Shown: positions 25,124 to 35,631 of the stretch, piece after piece
Layout: each line of letters opens with the position of its first letter
Position numbering within the stretch: the stretch's first letter is position 1
DNA from: Thermosulfurimonas sp. F29
GTDB lineage: Bacteria > Desulfobacterota > Thermodesulfobacteria > Thermodesulfobacteriales > Thermodesulfobacteriaceae
NCBI RefSeq assembly: GCF_019688735.1
Contig: NZ_JAIFYA010000002.1
Coordinates: 434,001-498,000 of the forward strand
DNA length: 64,000 bases
Direction of reading: 5' to 3'
Notes under the pieces: generated by a model
Told to the model about the DNA's origin: nothing
Seen by the model: only the letters and a program-made list of their open reading frames with translations
The model's database searches: none
Translations under genes and position numbers: made by a program

Positions 25124-27763
25124 GTGAGGGAGCTTCCCAAGAGTTACGACTTTCGCCAGGTGGAGGAGAAGTGGTATCGCTTCTGGGAGGAAAAGGGCTT
25201 TTTCCGTCCCTCTCTGGAAAAGGGGAAGCCCGCCTTCTGCATCGTCATCCCTCCCCCCAATGTGACCGGAAGTCTTCACATCGGGCACGCCCTGAACAAC
25301 ACCATCCAGGACATACTGGTCCGGTACAAGCGCATGGACGGTTACGACACCCTGTGGCTGCCGGGCACCGATCACGCGGGCATCGCCACCCAGAATGTGG
25401 TGGAGCGGGAGCTGGCCAAAGAGGGCAAGACCCGGCACGACCTCGGGAGGGAGGCCTTTCTCGAACGGGTCTGGGCCTGGAAGGAACGGTTCGGAAACCG
25501 CATCATCGAGCAGCTCAAGCGCCTGGGGGCCTCCTGCGACTGGTCCAGGCTGCGGTTTACCATGGACGAGGGGCTCTCCCGGGCGGTGCGGGAGGTCTTC
25601 GTGCGTCTCTGGGAGGAGGGGCTCATCTACCGGGGGGACTACATCATCAACTGGTGTCCCCGATGTCACACGGCCCTCGCGGACATCGAGGTGGAACACA
25701 AACCCACCCCGGGAAAACTGTGGTATCTGCGCTACCCCCTCGTGGACGGCTCGGGGGAGGTGGTGGTGGCCACCACCAGACCGGAGACCATGCTGGGAGA
25801 CACGGCGGTGGCTGTCCATCCCGAGGACGATCGTTATCGGGATCTCGTGGGCAAGCGGCTCCGGCTTCCCCTCCTCGGGCGCGAGATCCCCGTCATCGCG
25901 GACCGCAGCGTGGATCCGGAGTTCGGTACCGGGGCGGTGAAGGTAACCCCGGCCCACGACTTCGCCGACTTTGAGATGGCCCGCCGGCACGGTCTTCCTC
26001 TGGTGAAGATCATGGACGAAAATGGTCGCCTCACCCGGGAGGCCGGCCCCTATGCGGGGCTCGACCGTTTCGAAGCCCGCCGGAAGGTCCTGGAGGACCT
26101 CAGGGCCCGGGGATTCCTGGTGAAGGAAGAGGACTACGAGGTCATGCTCGGCCACTGCTACCGCTGCGATTGCGTGGTGGAACCCCTGGTGTCCAAGCAG
26201 TGGTTCGTGCGCATGAAGCCTCTGGCCCAGCCCGCCATAGCCGCGGTGGAAAACGGCTTCATCCGTCTGGTTCCGGAAAACTGGAACAACCTTTACTTCG
26301 ACTGGATGTATCGCATCCGGGACTGGTGCATATCCCGTCAGATCTGGTGGGGGCATCGCATACCCGCCTGGACCTGCGCGGACTGCGGAAAGACCTCCGT
26401 CTCCCGGGAGGACCTGGAGGTATGTCCGGAATGCGGCTCCCGCCGGTTGCACCAGGAGGAGGATGTGCTGGACACCTGGTTTTCCTCGGCCCTGTGGCCC
26501 TTCTCCACCCTGGGCTGGCCGGAAAAAACCCCGGATCTCCGGCATTTTTACCCCACCTCGGTGCTGGTGACCAGTTTCGACATCCTCTTTTTCTGGGTGG
26601 CCCGAATGATCATGATGGGTCTTCACTTCATGGGCGAGATTCCCTTCCGCACGGTCTACATCCACGCCCTGGTGCGCGACGAAAAGGGTCAGAAGATGAG
26701 CAAGAGCCGGGGCAATGTCATCGACCCCGTGGTGATGATAGAGAAGTACGGCGCCGACGCCCTGCGGTTCACCCTGGCCGCACTGGCCGCTCAGGGACGC
26801 GACATCAAGCTTTCCGAAAGCCGCATCGAGGGCTACAAGCACTTCGTGAACAAGATCTGGAACGCCGCCCGCTTCGTCCTCATGCACCTTGAGGACTTTG
26901 AGCCCCGGGAGATTCGCCCGGAGGAACTTCCGCTGGTGTCCCGCTGGATCCTCTCGCGGCTCTCCCGAACCGTGGAGAGGGTAAGGGACCGGCTCGAGGC
27001 CTACGAGTTCGATCAGGCGGCACTGGCCATCTATCACTTCTTCTGGAACGAATTCTGCGACTGGTACATTGAAGCGGCCAAACTCTACCTGCGCGAGAAC
27101 CACCCGGCCGGGGAAAGCACGCGAAATGTCCTCTACCGGGTGCTGGAGACCTCCCTGCGGCTTCTCCATCCCTTCATGCCCTTCGTTACCGAGGAGCTCT
27201 GGCAGGCCCTGCCCCACGAGGGGGAAAGCATCATGGTGGCCCCCTACCCGCGGGTGGAAGAAAGTCCCCGAGACGAGGAGGCCGAAAGAGAAATGGCCCT
27301 CCTCATGGAGGTAATCGTAGCCCTGAGAAACATCCGGGCGGATTATCACCTGCACCCCACCCAGGAGATCCCCGCGGTGGTGGTTAGCGAGAATCCCTTA
27401 ATCAGGGAGCTTCTCGAGCGCGAAAGTCCTCTCGTAAGACTTCTCGCCCGGGTGGGAGACTTCGAGATTCGGGAGAGCGGGCCTCCTGAGGCGGCGGCCT
27501 CGGTGGTGCTGAGCGAGGCCGAGGTTTTCGTGCCCCTCAAGGGGCTGGTGGATGTCGAGCAGGAAAGGGCCCGGTTGCACCGGGAAAGGGAAAAGATTCT
27601 TAAGGAAAAAGAACGGGTGGATCAGCGTCTGAACAATCCGCAATTTCTGGAAAAGGCCCCGGCGGAGGTGGTGGAAAAGGAAAGAGAACGGGCCCGGGAA
27701 CTTTCCGAGCGCCTGAAAAAGATCCAGGAAATTCTGGCCCGTTTTGAGGCTTTGTCCGCTTGA
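25124..27763 (+). CDS. valS: Valyl-tRNA synthetase
   Basis: 879 residues, full length. HIGH motif in NVTGSLHIGHALNNT, KMSKS in GQKMSKSRGNVID, the editing domain (TTRPETMLGDTAVAV) and the C-terminal coiled-coil arm (EQERARLHREREKILKEKER). The start is GTG at 25124 after GGAGGAG. Its TGA overlaps the TTG start of the RmuC-like gene. Confidence 0.96.
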   Translation: MRELPKSYDFRQVEEKWYRFWEEKGFFRPSLEKGKPAFCIVIPPPNVTGSLHIGHALNNTIQDILVRYKRMDGYDTLWLPGTDHAGIATQNVVERELAKEGKTRHDLGREAFLERVWAWKERFGNRIIEQLKRLGASCDWSRLRFTMDEGLSRAVREVFVRLWEEGLIYRGDYIINWCPRCHTALADIEVEHKPTPGKLWYLRYPLVDGSGEVVVATTRPETMLGDTAVAVHPEDDRYRDLVGKRLRLPLLGREIPVIADRSVDPEFGTGAVKVTPAHDFADFEMARRHGLPLVKIMDENGRLTREAGPYAGLDRFEARRKVLEDLRARGFLVKEEDYEVMLGHCYRCDCVVEPLVSKQWFVRMKPLAQPAIAAVENGFIRLVPENWNNLYFDWMYRIRDWCISRQIWWGHRIPAWTCADCGKTSVSREDLEVCPECGSRRLHQEEDVLDTWFSSALWPFSTLGWPEKTPDLRHFYPTSVLVTSFDILFFWVARMIMMGLHFMGEIPFRTVYIHALVRDEKGQKMSKSRGNVIDPVVMIEKYGADALRFTLAALAAQGRDIKLSESRIEGYKHFVNKIWNAARFVLMHLEDFEPREIRPEELPLVSRWILSRLSRTVERVRDRLEAYEFDQAALAIYHFFWNEFCDWYIEAAKLYLRENHPAGESTRNVLYRVLETSLRLLHPFMPFVTEELWQALPHEGESIMVAPYPRVEESPRDEEAEREMALLMEVIVALRNIRADYHLHPTQEIPAVVVSENPLIRELLERESPLVRLLARVGDFEIRESGPPEAAASVVLSEAEVFVPLKGLVDVEQERARLHREREKILKEKERVDQRLNNPQFLEKAPAEVVEKERERARELSERLKKIQEILARFEALSA

Positions 27764-28548
27764 AAGACACCCTGATTTTCGTACTGGTTCTGGGTGGATT
27801 CGGGATTCTGGGAACGGCACTGGTCTTCATATTTCGGGAGCTGGGAAGGCTCTCGGAAAGGATGCGTCTCTGGGAGAACTCCCTTGCGGAACTGCGGGAT
27901 CGACTTTCCGCCTTGTCCCCGATGGAGGAATGTGTTAAGGAGTTGAATCAGGAGGTTTTGAGCCTGAGTCGGCTTTTTACGGGTCGGGCTTCCGGTAGAG
28001 GGGGGGAGAGGATTCTGGATGAACTCCTGGCAGCACTTCCACCGGAGATCCTCCTGCGGGAGGTGGAGATGGGCTCGGGACGGGTGGAGTTCGCCCTGAG
28101 GCTTCGGAACGGGCATCTCGTGCCGCTTGACAGCAAATTCGTGGAACCCGCAAGCCTCAACCACAGAAATCTTTCATCCCGGGTCCTCGCCCGGGCGCGG
28201 GAACTTCAAAAATACCTCGAGGACCCCCGGTGTGCGGGGTTCGCCCTGGCCGCCGTTCCCGACGGAGTCTATGAGGCTGTACGCAAAGAGCTTGCCCGGG
28301 CCGCTCTGGAACACCGGGTCGTTCTGGTTCCCTATACCCAGATTCTCCCGGTGGTCCTGATGGTAATCGCCATGGCTCCGAAATTTTCCCCGGAAGGAAG
28401 CAAAAACGGTGAAGAGTTGGACCTATTTTTCGATGAGCTCGAGCGAAACCTGGTTCAGCAGGAAAAACTATTACGGCAGGGACTTCAAAAAATCGGAAAA
28501 TTGATTAATTTAATTTTAAGGAAAAAAACGATTCTAGTCGGTAGATAA
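27760..28548 (+). CDS. rmuC: RmuC-like protein (short form)
   Basis: 262 residues. A single N-terminal membrane helix (LIFVLVLGGFGILGTALVF) and a coiled coil lead into an RmuC domain with FALRLRNGHLVPLDSKF and HRVVLVPYTQILPVVLM. RmuC limits DNA inversion between short inverted repeats and is thought to be a nuclease. At 262 residues it is much shorter than E. coli RmuC. The start is TTG, overlapping the valS stop. Confidence 0.75.
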   Translation: MKDTLIFVLVLGGFGILGTALVFIFRELGRLSERMRLWENSLAELRDRLSALSPMEECVKELNQEVLSLSRLFTGRASGRGGERILDELLAALPPEILLREVEMGSGRVEFALRLRNGHLVPLDSKFVEPASLNHRNLSSRVLARARELQKYLEDPRCAGFALAAVPDGVYEAVRKELARAALEHRVVLVPYTQILPVVLMVIAMAPKFSPEGSKNGEELDLFFDELERNLVQQEKLLRQGLQKIGKLINLILRKKTILVGR

Positions 28549-28549
28549 G

Positions 28550-28891
28550 ATGGCCGAAAAAAGATGGTATAGCCGTTATCCTGTAGCGGTTTCCGGGGCC
28601 CTGGCGAACGGCAACTTGATGTGTAAGGTGGAATTACTGGATCTGAGCATCGAGGGGGCCAGGATCCGGGGGGATCTCTCCCGTTTGAAAAAGGGGGATC
28701 AGGTTCGTCTTTCCATCCTCACCAAGCCCCCCATAAAGCTCGCCGGGGAGGTGCGCTGGTGTCGCAAGACCCCGCAGGGCGTTGAGGCCGGGATCAAGTT
28801 CACCGATATGGACTTCAAGAACCGGCAGCATCTCCAGATCTTCATTTCTCAGATCGCCCTGGCCAAGACTCCGGAGATTTACTTTCGGTAG
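28550..28891 (+). CDS. PilZ-domain protein (c-di-GMP binding)
   Basis: 113 residues made almost entirely of one PilZ domain: RWYSRYPV supplies the R-x-x-x-R motif and DLSIEGARI the D-x-S-x-x-G motif, both needed for c-di-GMP binding, then EVRWCRKTPQGVEAGIKF. It starts one base after the RmuC-like gene. It is the only c-di-GMP receptor candidate in the window; a diguanylate cyclase and an EAL protein lie in the mobile element. Confidence 0.85.
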   Translation: MAEKRWYSRYPVAVSGALANGNLMCKVELLDLSIEGARIRGDLSRLKKGDQVRLSILTKPPIKLAGEVRWCRKTPQGVEAGIKFTDMDFKNRQHLQIFISQIALAKTPEIYFR

Positions 28892-28956
28892 GGCCTTGTC
28901 TCTTTTCCTTTTTCCCGTTAGCTTAAGGCCGAAACTTCAGCTTGCGAGGGGTTGCC

Positions 28957-30282
28957 ATGAAGGTGAACATTGAGGACATAAGCGCAGTGGAAAAACGCCT
29001 CCAGGTGGAGCTTCCTCCGGAAGAGGTGGCCCGGGCCGTAGACCGCACCTGCCAGAAGCTCTCCCGGGAGGTGGATCTCAAGGGCTTTCGCAAGGGCCGG
29101 GTGCCCAAGAGCGTGCTCAAGCGACTCTTCCGGGAACACATCGAGGAACGGGCCGCGGAACTTCTGATCAACGAGACTCTGCCCAGAGCGGTCAGGGAAA
29201 GCGGCCTTGAGCCCATCCTGCGTCCCATGGTGGAAACCTACGGCCGGGTCGACGAGAAGGAGGCCTTCACCTATACCGCCACGGTGGACATCCGGCCGGA
29301 ATTCGAGCTCCCCCGGGAGGCCTACATCGGGATAGAGGTGGAGAAACCCTCGGAGGAGGTTTCCGAGGAGGAGGTGGATGAATACCTCGAGGCCCTGCGC
29401 TACACCTTTGCCGAGGTCAGAAAGGCCGAAGAAGACCATGTTCTCCGGGAAAGGGATGTGGCCATCATCGCCTTTAAGGCCTACGAAGGGGAAAAACCCG
29501 TTCCCGGGCACGAGGCCGAGGCCCTCTATGTGGATGTGGGCACCGGGGAGTTCGACGCCAGGGTGGAGGAAGCCCTCATCGGACACAGGGCCGGCGATCG
29601 AGTGGAGGTGGAGGTAGAATATCCCGAGGACGCCCTGAACGAGCTCCTGGCCGGAAAGAAGATTCGCTACGAGGTGACCATACGGGAGATCTATGTGCGG
29701 GAGCTGAAACCCCTCGACGACGAATTCGTCAAGAAGATGAACCTGGGTTTTGAGTCCGTGGAACACATGCGGGAACGGGTGCGGGCACGGCTTCGTGAGG
29801 AACGAAAGCGCAAGGCCGAGGAAAAACTCCGGGAGAACCTCCTGGGCAAGATCCTCGAGAAGGTGGAGTTTCCGGTTCCGGAAAGGTACATCGAGTTCAA
29901 GATCGCCCAGATGCTCGAGGGGATCGCTCAGGACCTGGAGAGCCGGGGGCATACCTTCGAGTCCGCCGGGATCTCCGTGGAGCGTCTCAGGAAAAAGCTG
30001 CGTCCCGTGGCGGAACGACAGGCCCGGGAAGAGTTCGTGCTGGAAAAGATCGCCGAGCAGGAGAACATCACCGTCACCCAGGAGGAGATGGAGGAGAAGG
30101 CCCGGGAGATGGCCAGGGCCTCGGGGGGAAAGCCGGAAGACGCCATGCGGGTGATCATGACCTACATGGTTCCCAAGCTCCTTGCGGAAAAGACCTTGCA
30201 GTTCCTTATTGCCCAAGCTAACTTAAAGGACGGCCGAGAAAACGAGGCTTCCGGTGAGACCGGGGAAGCCGGAGAGGGATAA
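28957..30282 (+). CDS. tig: Trigger factor
   Basis: 441 residues. The N-terminal ribosome-binding signature GFRKGRVPKSVLKRLF is present, followed by a PPIase region (DVAIIAFKAYEGEKPVPG) and the C-terminal helical arms. It folds nascent chains at the ribosome exit. ATG 28957 is chosen over the upstream in-frame TTG because the family starts at MKVNIED. It begins the tig-clpP-clpX-lon cluster. Confidence 0.93.
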   Translation: MKVNIEDISAVEKRLQVELPPEEVARAVDRTCQKLSREVDLKGFRKGRVPKSVLKRLFREHIEERAAELLINETLPRAVRESGLEPILRPMVETYGRVDEKEAFTYTATVDIRPEFELPREAYIGIEVEKPSEEVSEEEVDEYLEALRYTFAEVRKAEEDHVLRERDVAIIAFKAYEGEKPVPGHEAEALYVDVGTGEFDARVEEALIGHRAGDRVEVEVEYPEDALNELLAGKKIRYEVTIREIYVRELKPLDDEFVKKMNLGFESVEHMRERVRARLREERKRKAEEKLRENLLGKILEKVEFPVPERYIEFKIAQMLEGIAQDLESRGHTFESAGISVERLRKKLRPVAERQAREEFVLEKIAEQENITVTQEEMEEKAREMARASGGKPEDAMRVIMTYMVPKLLAEKTLQFLIAQANLKDGRENEASGETGEAGEG

Positions 30283-30285
30283 GGG

Positions 30286-30903
30286 ATGCCGCTCATTCCC
30301 ATAGTTATAGAACAGACCGGACGGGGGGAGAGGGCCTACGACATCTACTCGCGCCTCCTCAAGGAACGGATCGTTTTCATCGGCGGAGACATCGACGACC
30401 ATCTGGCCAATCTGGTCATTGCTCAGCTTCTCTTCCTGGAGGCCGAGGATCCCGAGCGGGACATCATGCTCTACATTAATTCTCCCGGGGGGCTGGTTAC
30501 CGCGGGGCTCGCCATTTACGACACCATGCAGTATGTGAAGCCGGACATCTGCACCATCTGCATGGGGCAGGCGGCCAGCATGGCGGCGGTGTTGCTGGCC
30601 GCGGGCACCAGGGGCAAACGCTACGCCCTCCCTCACGCCCGCATTATGCTCCATCAGCCCATAGGGGCCTTTCACGGACAGGCCACCGATGTGGACATCC
30701 AGGCCCGGGAGATCCTGCGCCTGCGCGAATTGCTGAACGGGATCCTCTCCCGTCACACCGGTCAGCCGCACGAGCGTATCAAGGAGGACACCGAGAGGGA
30801 CTTTTACATGTCTGCGGAAGAAGCCCTTCAGTACGGCATTATCGATAAAATCATCACGCCGCGGGAGGCCAAAAAATCCACGGAGGATCGGAAGAACCCA
30901 TGA
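30286..30903 (+). CDS. clpP: ATP-dependent Clp protease proteolytic subunit
   Basis: 205 residues. Catalytic Ser98 ([12 protein letters not shown]), His123 ([10 protein letters not shown]) and the Asp in the [17 protein letters not shown] region are all present. It forms the barrel degraded-protein chamber with ClpX, whose gene overlaps it by ATGA. Confidence 0.96.
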   Translation: MPLIPIVIEQTGRGERAYDIYSRLLKERIVFIGGDIDDHLANLVIAQLLFLEAEDPERDIMLYINSPGGLVTAGLAIYDTMQYVKPDICTICMGQAASMAAVLLAAGTRGKRYALPHARIMLHQPIGAFHGQATDVDIQAREILRLRELLNGILSRHTGQPHERIKEDTERDFYMSAEEALQYGIIDKIITPREAKKSTEDRKNP

Positions 30904-32147
30904 ATCACTCCAGGATAACCGGGGAACTTCACTGTTCCTTCTGCGGAAAGAGTCAGCAGGAGGTTCGCAAACTCATCGCCGGCCCCTCCGTTTACATCTG
31001 CGACGAATGCGTGGAGCTCTGCAACGAGATCATTGCCGAGGATTACGAGAAGGAGCTGGCCGAGGAAAGGCTCAGGGAGATACCGAAGCCCTCGGAGATA
31101 AAGGCCTTCCTGGATCAGTATGTGGTGGGACAGGAGCGGGCCAAAAAGATCCTGGCGGTGGCGGTGCACAATCACTACAAGCGCATAGAGGGCGGGGGCA
31201 ACCTTCGGGATGTGGAACTCCAGAAGAGCAACATCCTCCTCATCGGTCCCACCGGTTGCGGAAAGACCCTTCTCGCGCAGACCCTGGCCAAGTTTCTGAA
31301 TGTTCCCTTCACCATCGCCGACGCCACCACCCTCACCGAGGCGGGGTATGTGGGTGAGGATGTGGAGAACATACTCCTCAACCTGCTTCAGGCCGCGGAC
31401 TTCGACATCGAGCTGGCCCAGCGGGGCATCGTATACATCGACGAGATCGACAAGATCGCTCGCAAGGCGGAAAGTCCCTCCATCACCCGGGATGTTTCCG
31501 GAGAGGGGGTCCAGCAGGCCCTCCTCAAGATCCTCGAGGGCACGGTGGCCAACATTCCTCCCAAGGGAGGACGGAAACACCCTCAGCAGGAGTACATTCG
31601 CCTGGACACCACGAACATCCTCTTCATCTGTGGTGGGGCGTTCGTGGGGCTTGAGGACATCATCCGGCAGCGGCTCGGAAAAAGCGGTCTCGGTTTCGGT
31701 GCGGAGATAAAGAGCGTCAGGGAGATGTCCATAGGGGAGATCCTGGCTCAGGTGCAGCCCGAGGATCTCATCAAGTACGGGATGATTCCGGAATTCGTCG
31801 GGCGCATCCCGGTGGTGGCCACTCTGGACGAGCTCACCGAGGAGGAGATGGTGAGAATTCTGGTGGAACCCAAAAATGCCCTGGTCAAGCAGTACCAGAA
31901 GCTCTTTGAGCTCGACGGGGTGGAGCTCCGCTTTACCGAGGGGGCGCTTAAGGCGGTGGCCCGGGAGGCCCTGCGCCGGAAGACCGGGGCCCGGGGTCTC
32001 AGGGCCATCCTGGAGGAGGCCATGCTGGAGGTCATGTACGAGCTCCCTTCGCTCGAAGGGGTGCGGGAATGCGTGGTCACCGAGGATGTGATCTTGCGCG
32101 GGGAAAAGCCGATTTTAATTTATGAAAAAAAGGCCCAGGAAGCCTAA
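30900..32147 (+). CDS. clpX: ATP-dependent Clp protease ATPase subunit ClpX
   Basis: 415 residues. N-terminal zinc-binding domain ([23 protein letters not shown]), Walker [13 protein letters not shown], Walker [10 protein letters not shown], pore and C-terminal regions normal ([27 protein letters not shown]). It unfolds substrates for ClpP. Confidence 0.97.
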   Translation: MNHSRITGELHCSFCGKSQQEVRKLIAGPSVYICDECVELCNEIIAEDYEKELAEERLREIPKPSEIKAFLDQYVVGQERAKKILAVAVHNHYKRIEGGGNLRDVELQKSNILLIGPTGCGKTLLAQTLAKFLNVPFTIADATTLTEAGYVGEDVENILLNLLQAADFDIELAQRGIVYIDEIDKIARKAESPSITRDVSGEGVQQALLKILEGTVANIPPKGGRKHPQQEYIRLDTTNILFICGGAFVGLEDIIRQRLGKSGLGFGAEIKSVREMSIGEILAQVQPEDLIKYGMIPEFVGRIPVVATLDELTEEEMVRILVEPKNALVKQYQKLFELDGVELRFTEGALKAVAREALRRKTGARGLRAILEEAMLEVMYELPSLEGVRECVVTEDVILRGEKPILIYEKKAQEA

Positions 32148-32183
32148 TAAAAGTGAAAGAGGCCCGATGGCCGAAGGAGGGTT

Positions 32184-34607
32184 ATGAGTACGGAACGAAC
32201 CGGACTTTTGAGGTTACCCCTTTTACCCTTAAGGGACATCGTCCTTTATCCTAATTCCCTGGTTCCCCTCTTTATCGGGCGGGAAAAGAGCATTCTGGCG
32301 GTAGAGCACGCCCTTTCCACGGGGAAGGAGATCTTTCTGGCCGCGCAGAAGGACGCCCAGATCGACGATCCCGGAGAGGACGACATCTATCGGGTGGGCA
32401 CCATTGGACAGGTGATCCAGGTCTTGCGGCTTCCCGACGGGACCATCAAGGCCCTGGTGGAGGGCAAGCAGCGGGGCCGGATCGTGCGTTTCGTGCCGGA
32501 CTACGACTTCTTCGTGGTGGAGGTGGAACCGAAAACCGAGGTCATCGAGGCGGGGCCCGAGCTTGAGGCCCTGGTCAAGCTCACCCACGAGGCCTTTCAG
32601 GAATACAGTCAGATCAACAAGAAGCTTTCCTCCGATCTGGTGAACAACATTCTGCGGATCAACGAGCCGGCCAAGCTGGCCGATCAGGTGGCCACGGTGC
32701 TCAACCTGAAACTCCCCCAGAAGCAGAGGCTTTTGGAACTCACCAGCGTGCGCAAGCGTCTGGAGCTGGTTTACGGATATCTCCGCGGTGAGATCGAGGT
32801 GGCCCGCGTGGAACAGCGGATCAAGGAGCGGGTCAAGAAACAGATGGAAAAGAGCCAGCGGGACTACTACCTCAACGAACAGATGAAGGCCATTCAGAAG
32901 GAGCTCGGGGAACGGGAGGATGGCCGGAGCGATCTTGCGGAGCTGGAGCGCCGGATCAAGAAAAAGAGGTTGCCCCGGGAGGCCGCGGCGGTGGTGCGGC
33001 GCGAGTTCAAGAAGCTTTCCATGATGTCGCCCATGAGCGCCGAGGCCACCGTGGTGCGCAACTACATAGACTGGATTCTGGCTCTACCCTGGTACGAGAA
33101 GACCCGGGACAAGCTGGATCTCGAGGAGGCCGAACGCATCCTGAATGAGGATCACTACGGTCTGGAGAAACCCAAGCAGAGGATTCTGGAACACCTCGCG
33201 GTGCAGAAGCTGGCCAAGAAGATAAAGGGTCCCATCCTGTGTCTGGTGGGGCCTCCGGGGGTGGGGAAGACCTCGCTGGCCCGGTCGGTGGCGAGAGCCC
33301 TCGGGCGGAACTTCGTGCGCATGTCCCTGGGCGGGGTGCGGGACGAGGCCGAGATCCGGGGGCACCGGCGCACTTACATAGGGGCGCTTCCCGGAAAGAT
33401 AATCCAGGGTATGCGCAAGGCCGGCACCATTAATCCGGTCTTCTGCCTGGACGAGGTGGACAAGATCGGCACAGACTTCCGGGGGGATCCCGCCGCGGCG
33501 CTGCTGGAAGTGCTCGATCCCGAACAGAATCACGCCTTCCAGGACCACTATCTGGAACTGGGCTACGATCTTTCGCAGGTGTTTTTCATTACCACGGCCA
33601 ATGCGCTTCACACCATTCCGCCTCCGCTTCTCGATCGGATGGAGATCATCGAGATTCCCGGCTACACCGAGGAGGAGAAGCTTGAGATTGCCAGAAACTA
33701 TCTCCTGCCCCGGCAGCTTGAGGCCCACGGACTCAAGCCCGATCAGGTTCCCATCCCGGACAAGACCATCCTGGAAATCATCCGTCGTTACACCCGGGAG
33801 GCCGGGGTGCGGAACCTGGAACGGGAGCTCGCTACCATCTGTCGCAAGATCGCCCGGGAGGTGGCCAAGGATCCGGCGGCCTTTCGCCCCTTCCGGATCA
33901 CGGTCCGGAAGCTTCCCCGATTCCTAGGGGTGCCGCGCTATCGTTACGGTGTGGCGGAAGGCAAACCCGAGGTGGGCATGGCCACGGGCATGGCCTGGAC
34001 CGAGACCGGAGGCTCGCTCCTTCAGATAGAGGCCGTAATCATGCCCGGAAAGGGGCAGCTTCACATCACCGGGAAACTCGGGGAGGTCATGCAGGAATCC
34101 GTGCAGGCCGCCATGAGCTATGTGCGTTCCCGGGCGCACCAGCTCGGTCTTCCCGCGGACTTCTATCAGAAGGTGGACATCCATGTCCATGTGCCGGAGG
34201 GGGCCATACCCAAGGATGGTCCGAGTGCCGGGATCACCATCGCCACGGCCATAGTGTCGGCTCTTCTCAAGATCCCGGTAAAGAACACGGTGGCCATGAC
34301 CGGGGAGATCACGCTCCGGGGACGGGTCCTTCCTGTGGGAGGGCTTAAGGAGAAGTTGCTGGCGGCCCGGCGCGGAAACATCGAAACGGTAATCCTTCCC
34401 AAAGAAAACGAAAAGGATCTCAAGGAAATCCCGGGCAAGGTGCTCAAAAACCTGCGGATCGTGATGGTGGAGCACATGGACGAGGTCCTTAAAGAGGCTC
34501 TGGTCCTCGAGGATCCGGAAAAGCTCTTCCGGGATGTTCCGCCGCTGGACATCTGGACGCTGGTGAAACAGAAAGAAAAAGAGGTCGAGGAGATTCGACC
34601 TCATTGA
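32184..34607 (+). CDS. lon: ATP-dependent protease La
   Basis: 807 residues. Lon N-terminal domain ([19 protein letters not shown]), AAA+ domain with [15 protein letters not shown], and the C-terminal protease domain with the Ser-Lys dyad Ser681 ([10 protein letters not shown]) and Lys724 ([10 protein letters not shown]). It has a GGAGGG site 36 bp after clpX and closes the protein quality-control cluster. Confidence 0.97.
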   Translation: MSTERTGLLRLPLLPLRDIVLYPNSLVPLFIGREKSILAVEHALSTGKEIFLAAQKDAQIDDPGEDDIYRVGTIGQVIQVLRLPDGTIKALVEGKQRGRIVRFVPDYDFFVVEVEPKTEVIEAGPELEALVKLTHEAFQEYSQINKKLSSDLVNNILRINEPAKLADQVATVLNLKLPQKQRLLELTSVRKRLELVYGYLRGEIEVARVEQRIKERVKKQMEKSQRDYYLNEQMKAIQKELGEREDGRSDLAELERRIKKKRLPREAAAVVRREFKKLSMMSPMSAEATVVRNYIDWILALPWYEKTRDKLDLEEAERILNEDHYGLEKPKQRILEHLAVQKLAKKIKGPILCLVGPPGVGKTSLARSVARALGRNFVRMSLGGVRDEAEIRGHRRTYIGALPGKIIQGMRKAGTINPVFCLDEVDKIGTDFRGDPAAALLEVLDPEQNHAFQDHYLELGYDLSQVFFITTANALHTIPPPLLDRMEIIEIPGYTEEEKLEIARNYLLPRQLEAHGLKPDQVPIPDKTILEIIRRYTREAGVRNLERELATICRKIAREVAKDPAAFRPFRITVRKLPRFLGVPRYRYGVAEGKPEVGMATGMAWTETGGSLLQIEAVIMPGKGQLHITGKLGEVMQESVQAAMSYVRSRAHQLGLPADFYQKVDIHVHVPEGAIPKDGPSAGITIATAIVSALLKIPVKNTVAMTGEITLRGRVLPVGGLKEKLLAARRGNIETVILPKENEKDLKEIPGKVLKNLRIVMVEHMDEVLKEALVLEDPEKLFRDVPPLDIWTLVKQKEKEVEEIRPH
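34581..34602 (+). terminator. Hairpin at the 3' end of lon
   Basis: GAGGTCGA (34581-34588) and TCGACCTC (34595-34602) form a perfect 8-bp stem with a 6-base loop spanning the last lon codons. There is no T-run after it, so it is at best a weak or Rho-assisted terminator or an mRNA 3' stabiliser. Confidence 0.35.
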
Positions 34608-34632
34608 CAGAGGGCGGGTTTGCGGTTATTTT
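34604..34632 (+). promoter_or_regulatory. Promoter of tRNA-Val
   Basis: TTGACA at 34604-34609, a 17-bp spacer and TATTTT at 34627-34632, eleven bases before the tRNA. A second -10-like TATAAT lies at 34729-34734, just ahead of tRNA-Asp. Confidence 0.6.
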
Positions 34633-34643
34633 AGGCCCCCGGA

Positions 34644-34718
34644 GGGCGGATAGCTCAGTGGGAGAGCATCGGCCTTACAAGCCGGGGGTCAGAGGTTCGA
34701 ATCCTCTTCCGCCCACCA
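34644..34718 (+). tRNA. tRNA-Val (anticodon TAC)
   Basis: All four arms fold: acceptor GGGCGGA/TCCGCCC, D arm AGCTCAGTGGGAGAGC, anticodon loop CTTACAA and T arm AGAGG-TTCGAAT-CCTCT. CCA is encoded at 34716-34718. Confidence 0.95.
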
Positions 34719-34748
34719 GAATTTGGGTTATAATATAGAAGTGCCGGC

Positions 34749-34826
34749 GGGGCTGTAGTTCAGCACGGTTAGAACGCCGGCCTGTCACGCCGGAGGTCGC
34801 GGGTTCAAGTCCCGTCAGCCCCGCCA
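34749..34826 (+). tRNA. tRNA-Asp (anticodon GTC)
   Basis: Acceptor GGGGCTG/CAGCCCC, D arm GTTCAGCACGGTTAGAAC, anticodon loop CTGTCAC and T arm GCGGG-TTCAAGT-CCCGT, followed by an encoded GCCA end. Confidence 0.95.
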
Positions 34827-34833
34827 TCTTTTT

Positions 34834-35631
34834 ATGTCTATGACCTGGCCAGCGACTTTCCTCCTCAAAAAGATCCTGCTTTACCTCCTTTACCCCTCGG
34901 GGCTGGTTTTCGTCTTTCTGGTGGGGGTTAGTTTTTACGCCCTCTGGGGAAAGCGCCGGGGGCGAAGGCGGGCTCTCCTTTTCGTAGCCCTTATCCTCTA
35001 TTACCTGTCGAGCACGCCCTTCCTTCCCTATTTTCTCCTCAAGCCGCTCGAGGCGGGTTTCAAGCGGCCCTCCCCCGAGGAGATGGCCGGAGTGCAGGCC
35101 CTGGTGGTGCTCCCGGCCCGGATATACGGTAAAGAAAATCTGAGTCTCGAGGAACGATTCAGTCGCGAGACCTGGGCCCGTTTCATGACTGCGGTAAGGC
35201 TGGCGCGGCGGATACCCGGGGCGGAGATCATAGCCGTGGGCGGTTCTCTGGAGGGACCGGGGTCGCGTTATCTGGCCGAACTGGGACGGGAACTGGGGGT
35301 CAGGGTGGTGGCGCTGGACGAGGCTCCGGACACCATCACCAGTGTAAGGCTTTTGCGCCAACGGCTCCGGGGCAGGAAGTTCCTTCTCGTCACCAGTGCC
35401 CATCACCTGCGCCGGGCCATCTACCTCTTCAACCGGGCCGGTCTCCATCCCGTGCCCTATCCCGCGGTGTTCCTGTCCCATCAGGCCGACTTCCGTCCCT
35501 TTCATGTCCTGTATCTCCTGCCGGATCCCGTATATCTCGAGCTCACCAACGAGGCCGTCCACGAATATCTGGGCCTTTCCTTTTACCGATTGAGAGACCT
35601 CATCCTCGGAGGTGGGCATGGAGCGCCTTAA
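34834..35631 (+). CDS. YdcF/ElyC-type DUF218 membrane protein
   Basis: 265 residues. Two N-terminal membrane helices precede a DUF218 domain (VQALVVLPARIYG, RLARRIPGAEIIAVGG, EAPDTITSVRLLRQRL, LLVTSAHHLRRAIYLF). ElyC-like proteins act in envelope biogenesis. It begins 8 bp after tRNA-Asp without a clear ribosome site, so the start (34834 or ATG 34840) is unsure. Its 3' end overlaps gmhA by 14 bp. Confidence 0.8.
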   Translation: MSMTWPATFLLKKILLYLLYPSGLVFVFLVGVSFYALWGKRRGRRRALLFVALILYYLSSTPFLPYFLLKPLEAGFKRPSPEEMAGVQALVVLPARIYGKENLSLEERFSRETWARFMTAVRLARRIPGAEIIAVGGSLEGPGSRYLAELGRELGVRVVALDEAPDTITSVRLLRQRLRGRKFLLVTSAHHLRRAIYLFNRAGLHPVPYPAVFLSHQADFRPFHVLYLLPDPVYLELTNEAVHEYLGLSFYRLRDLILGGGHGAP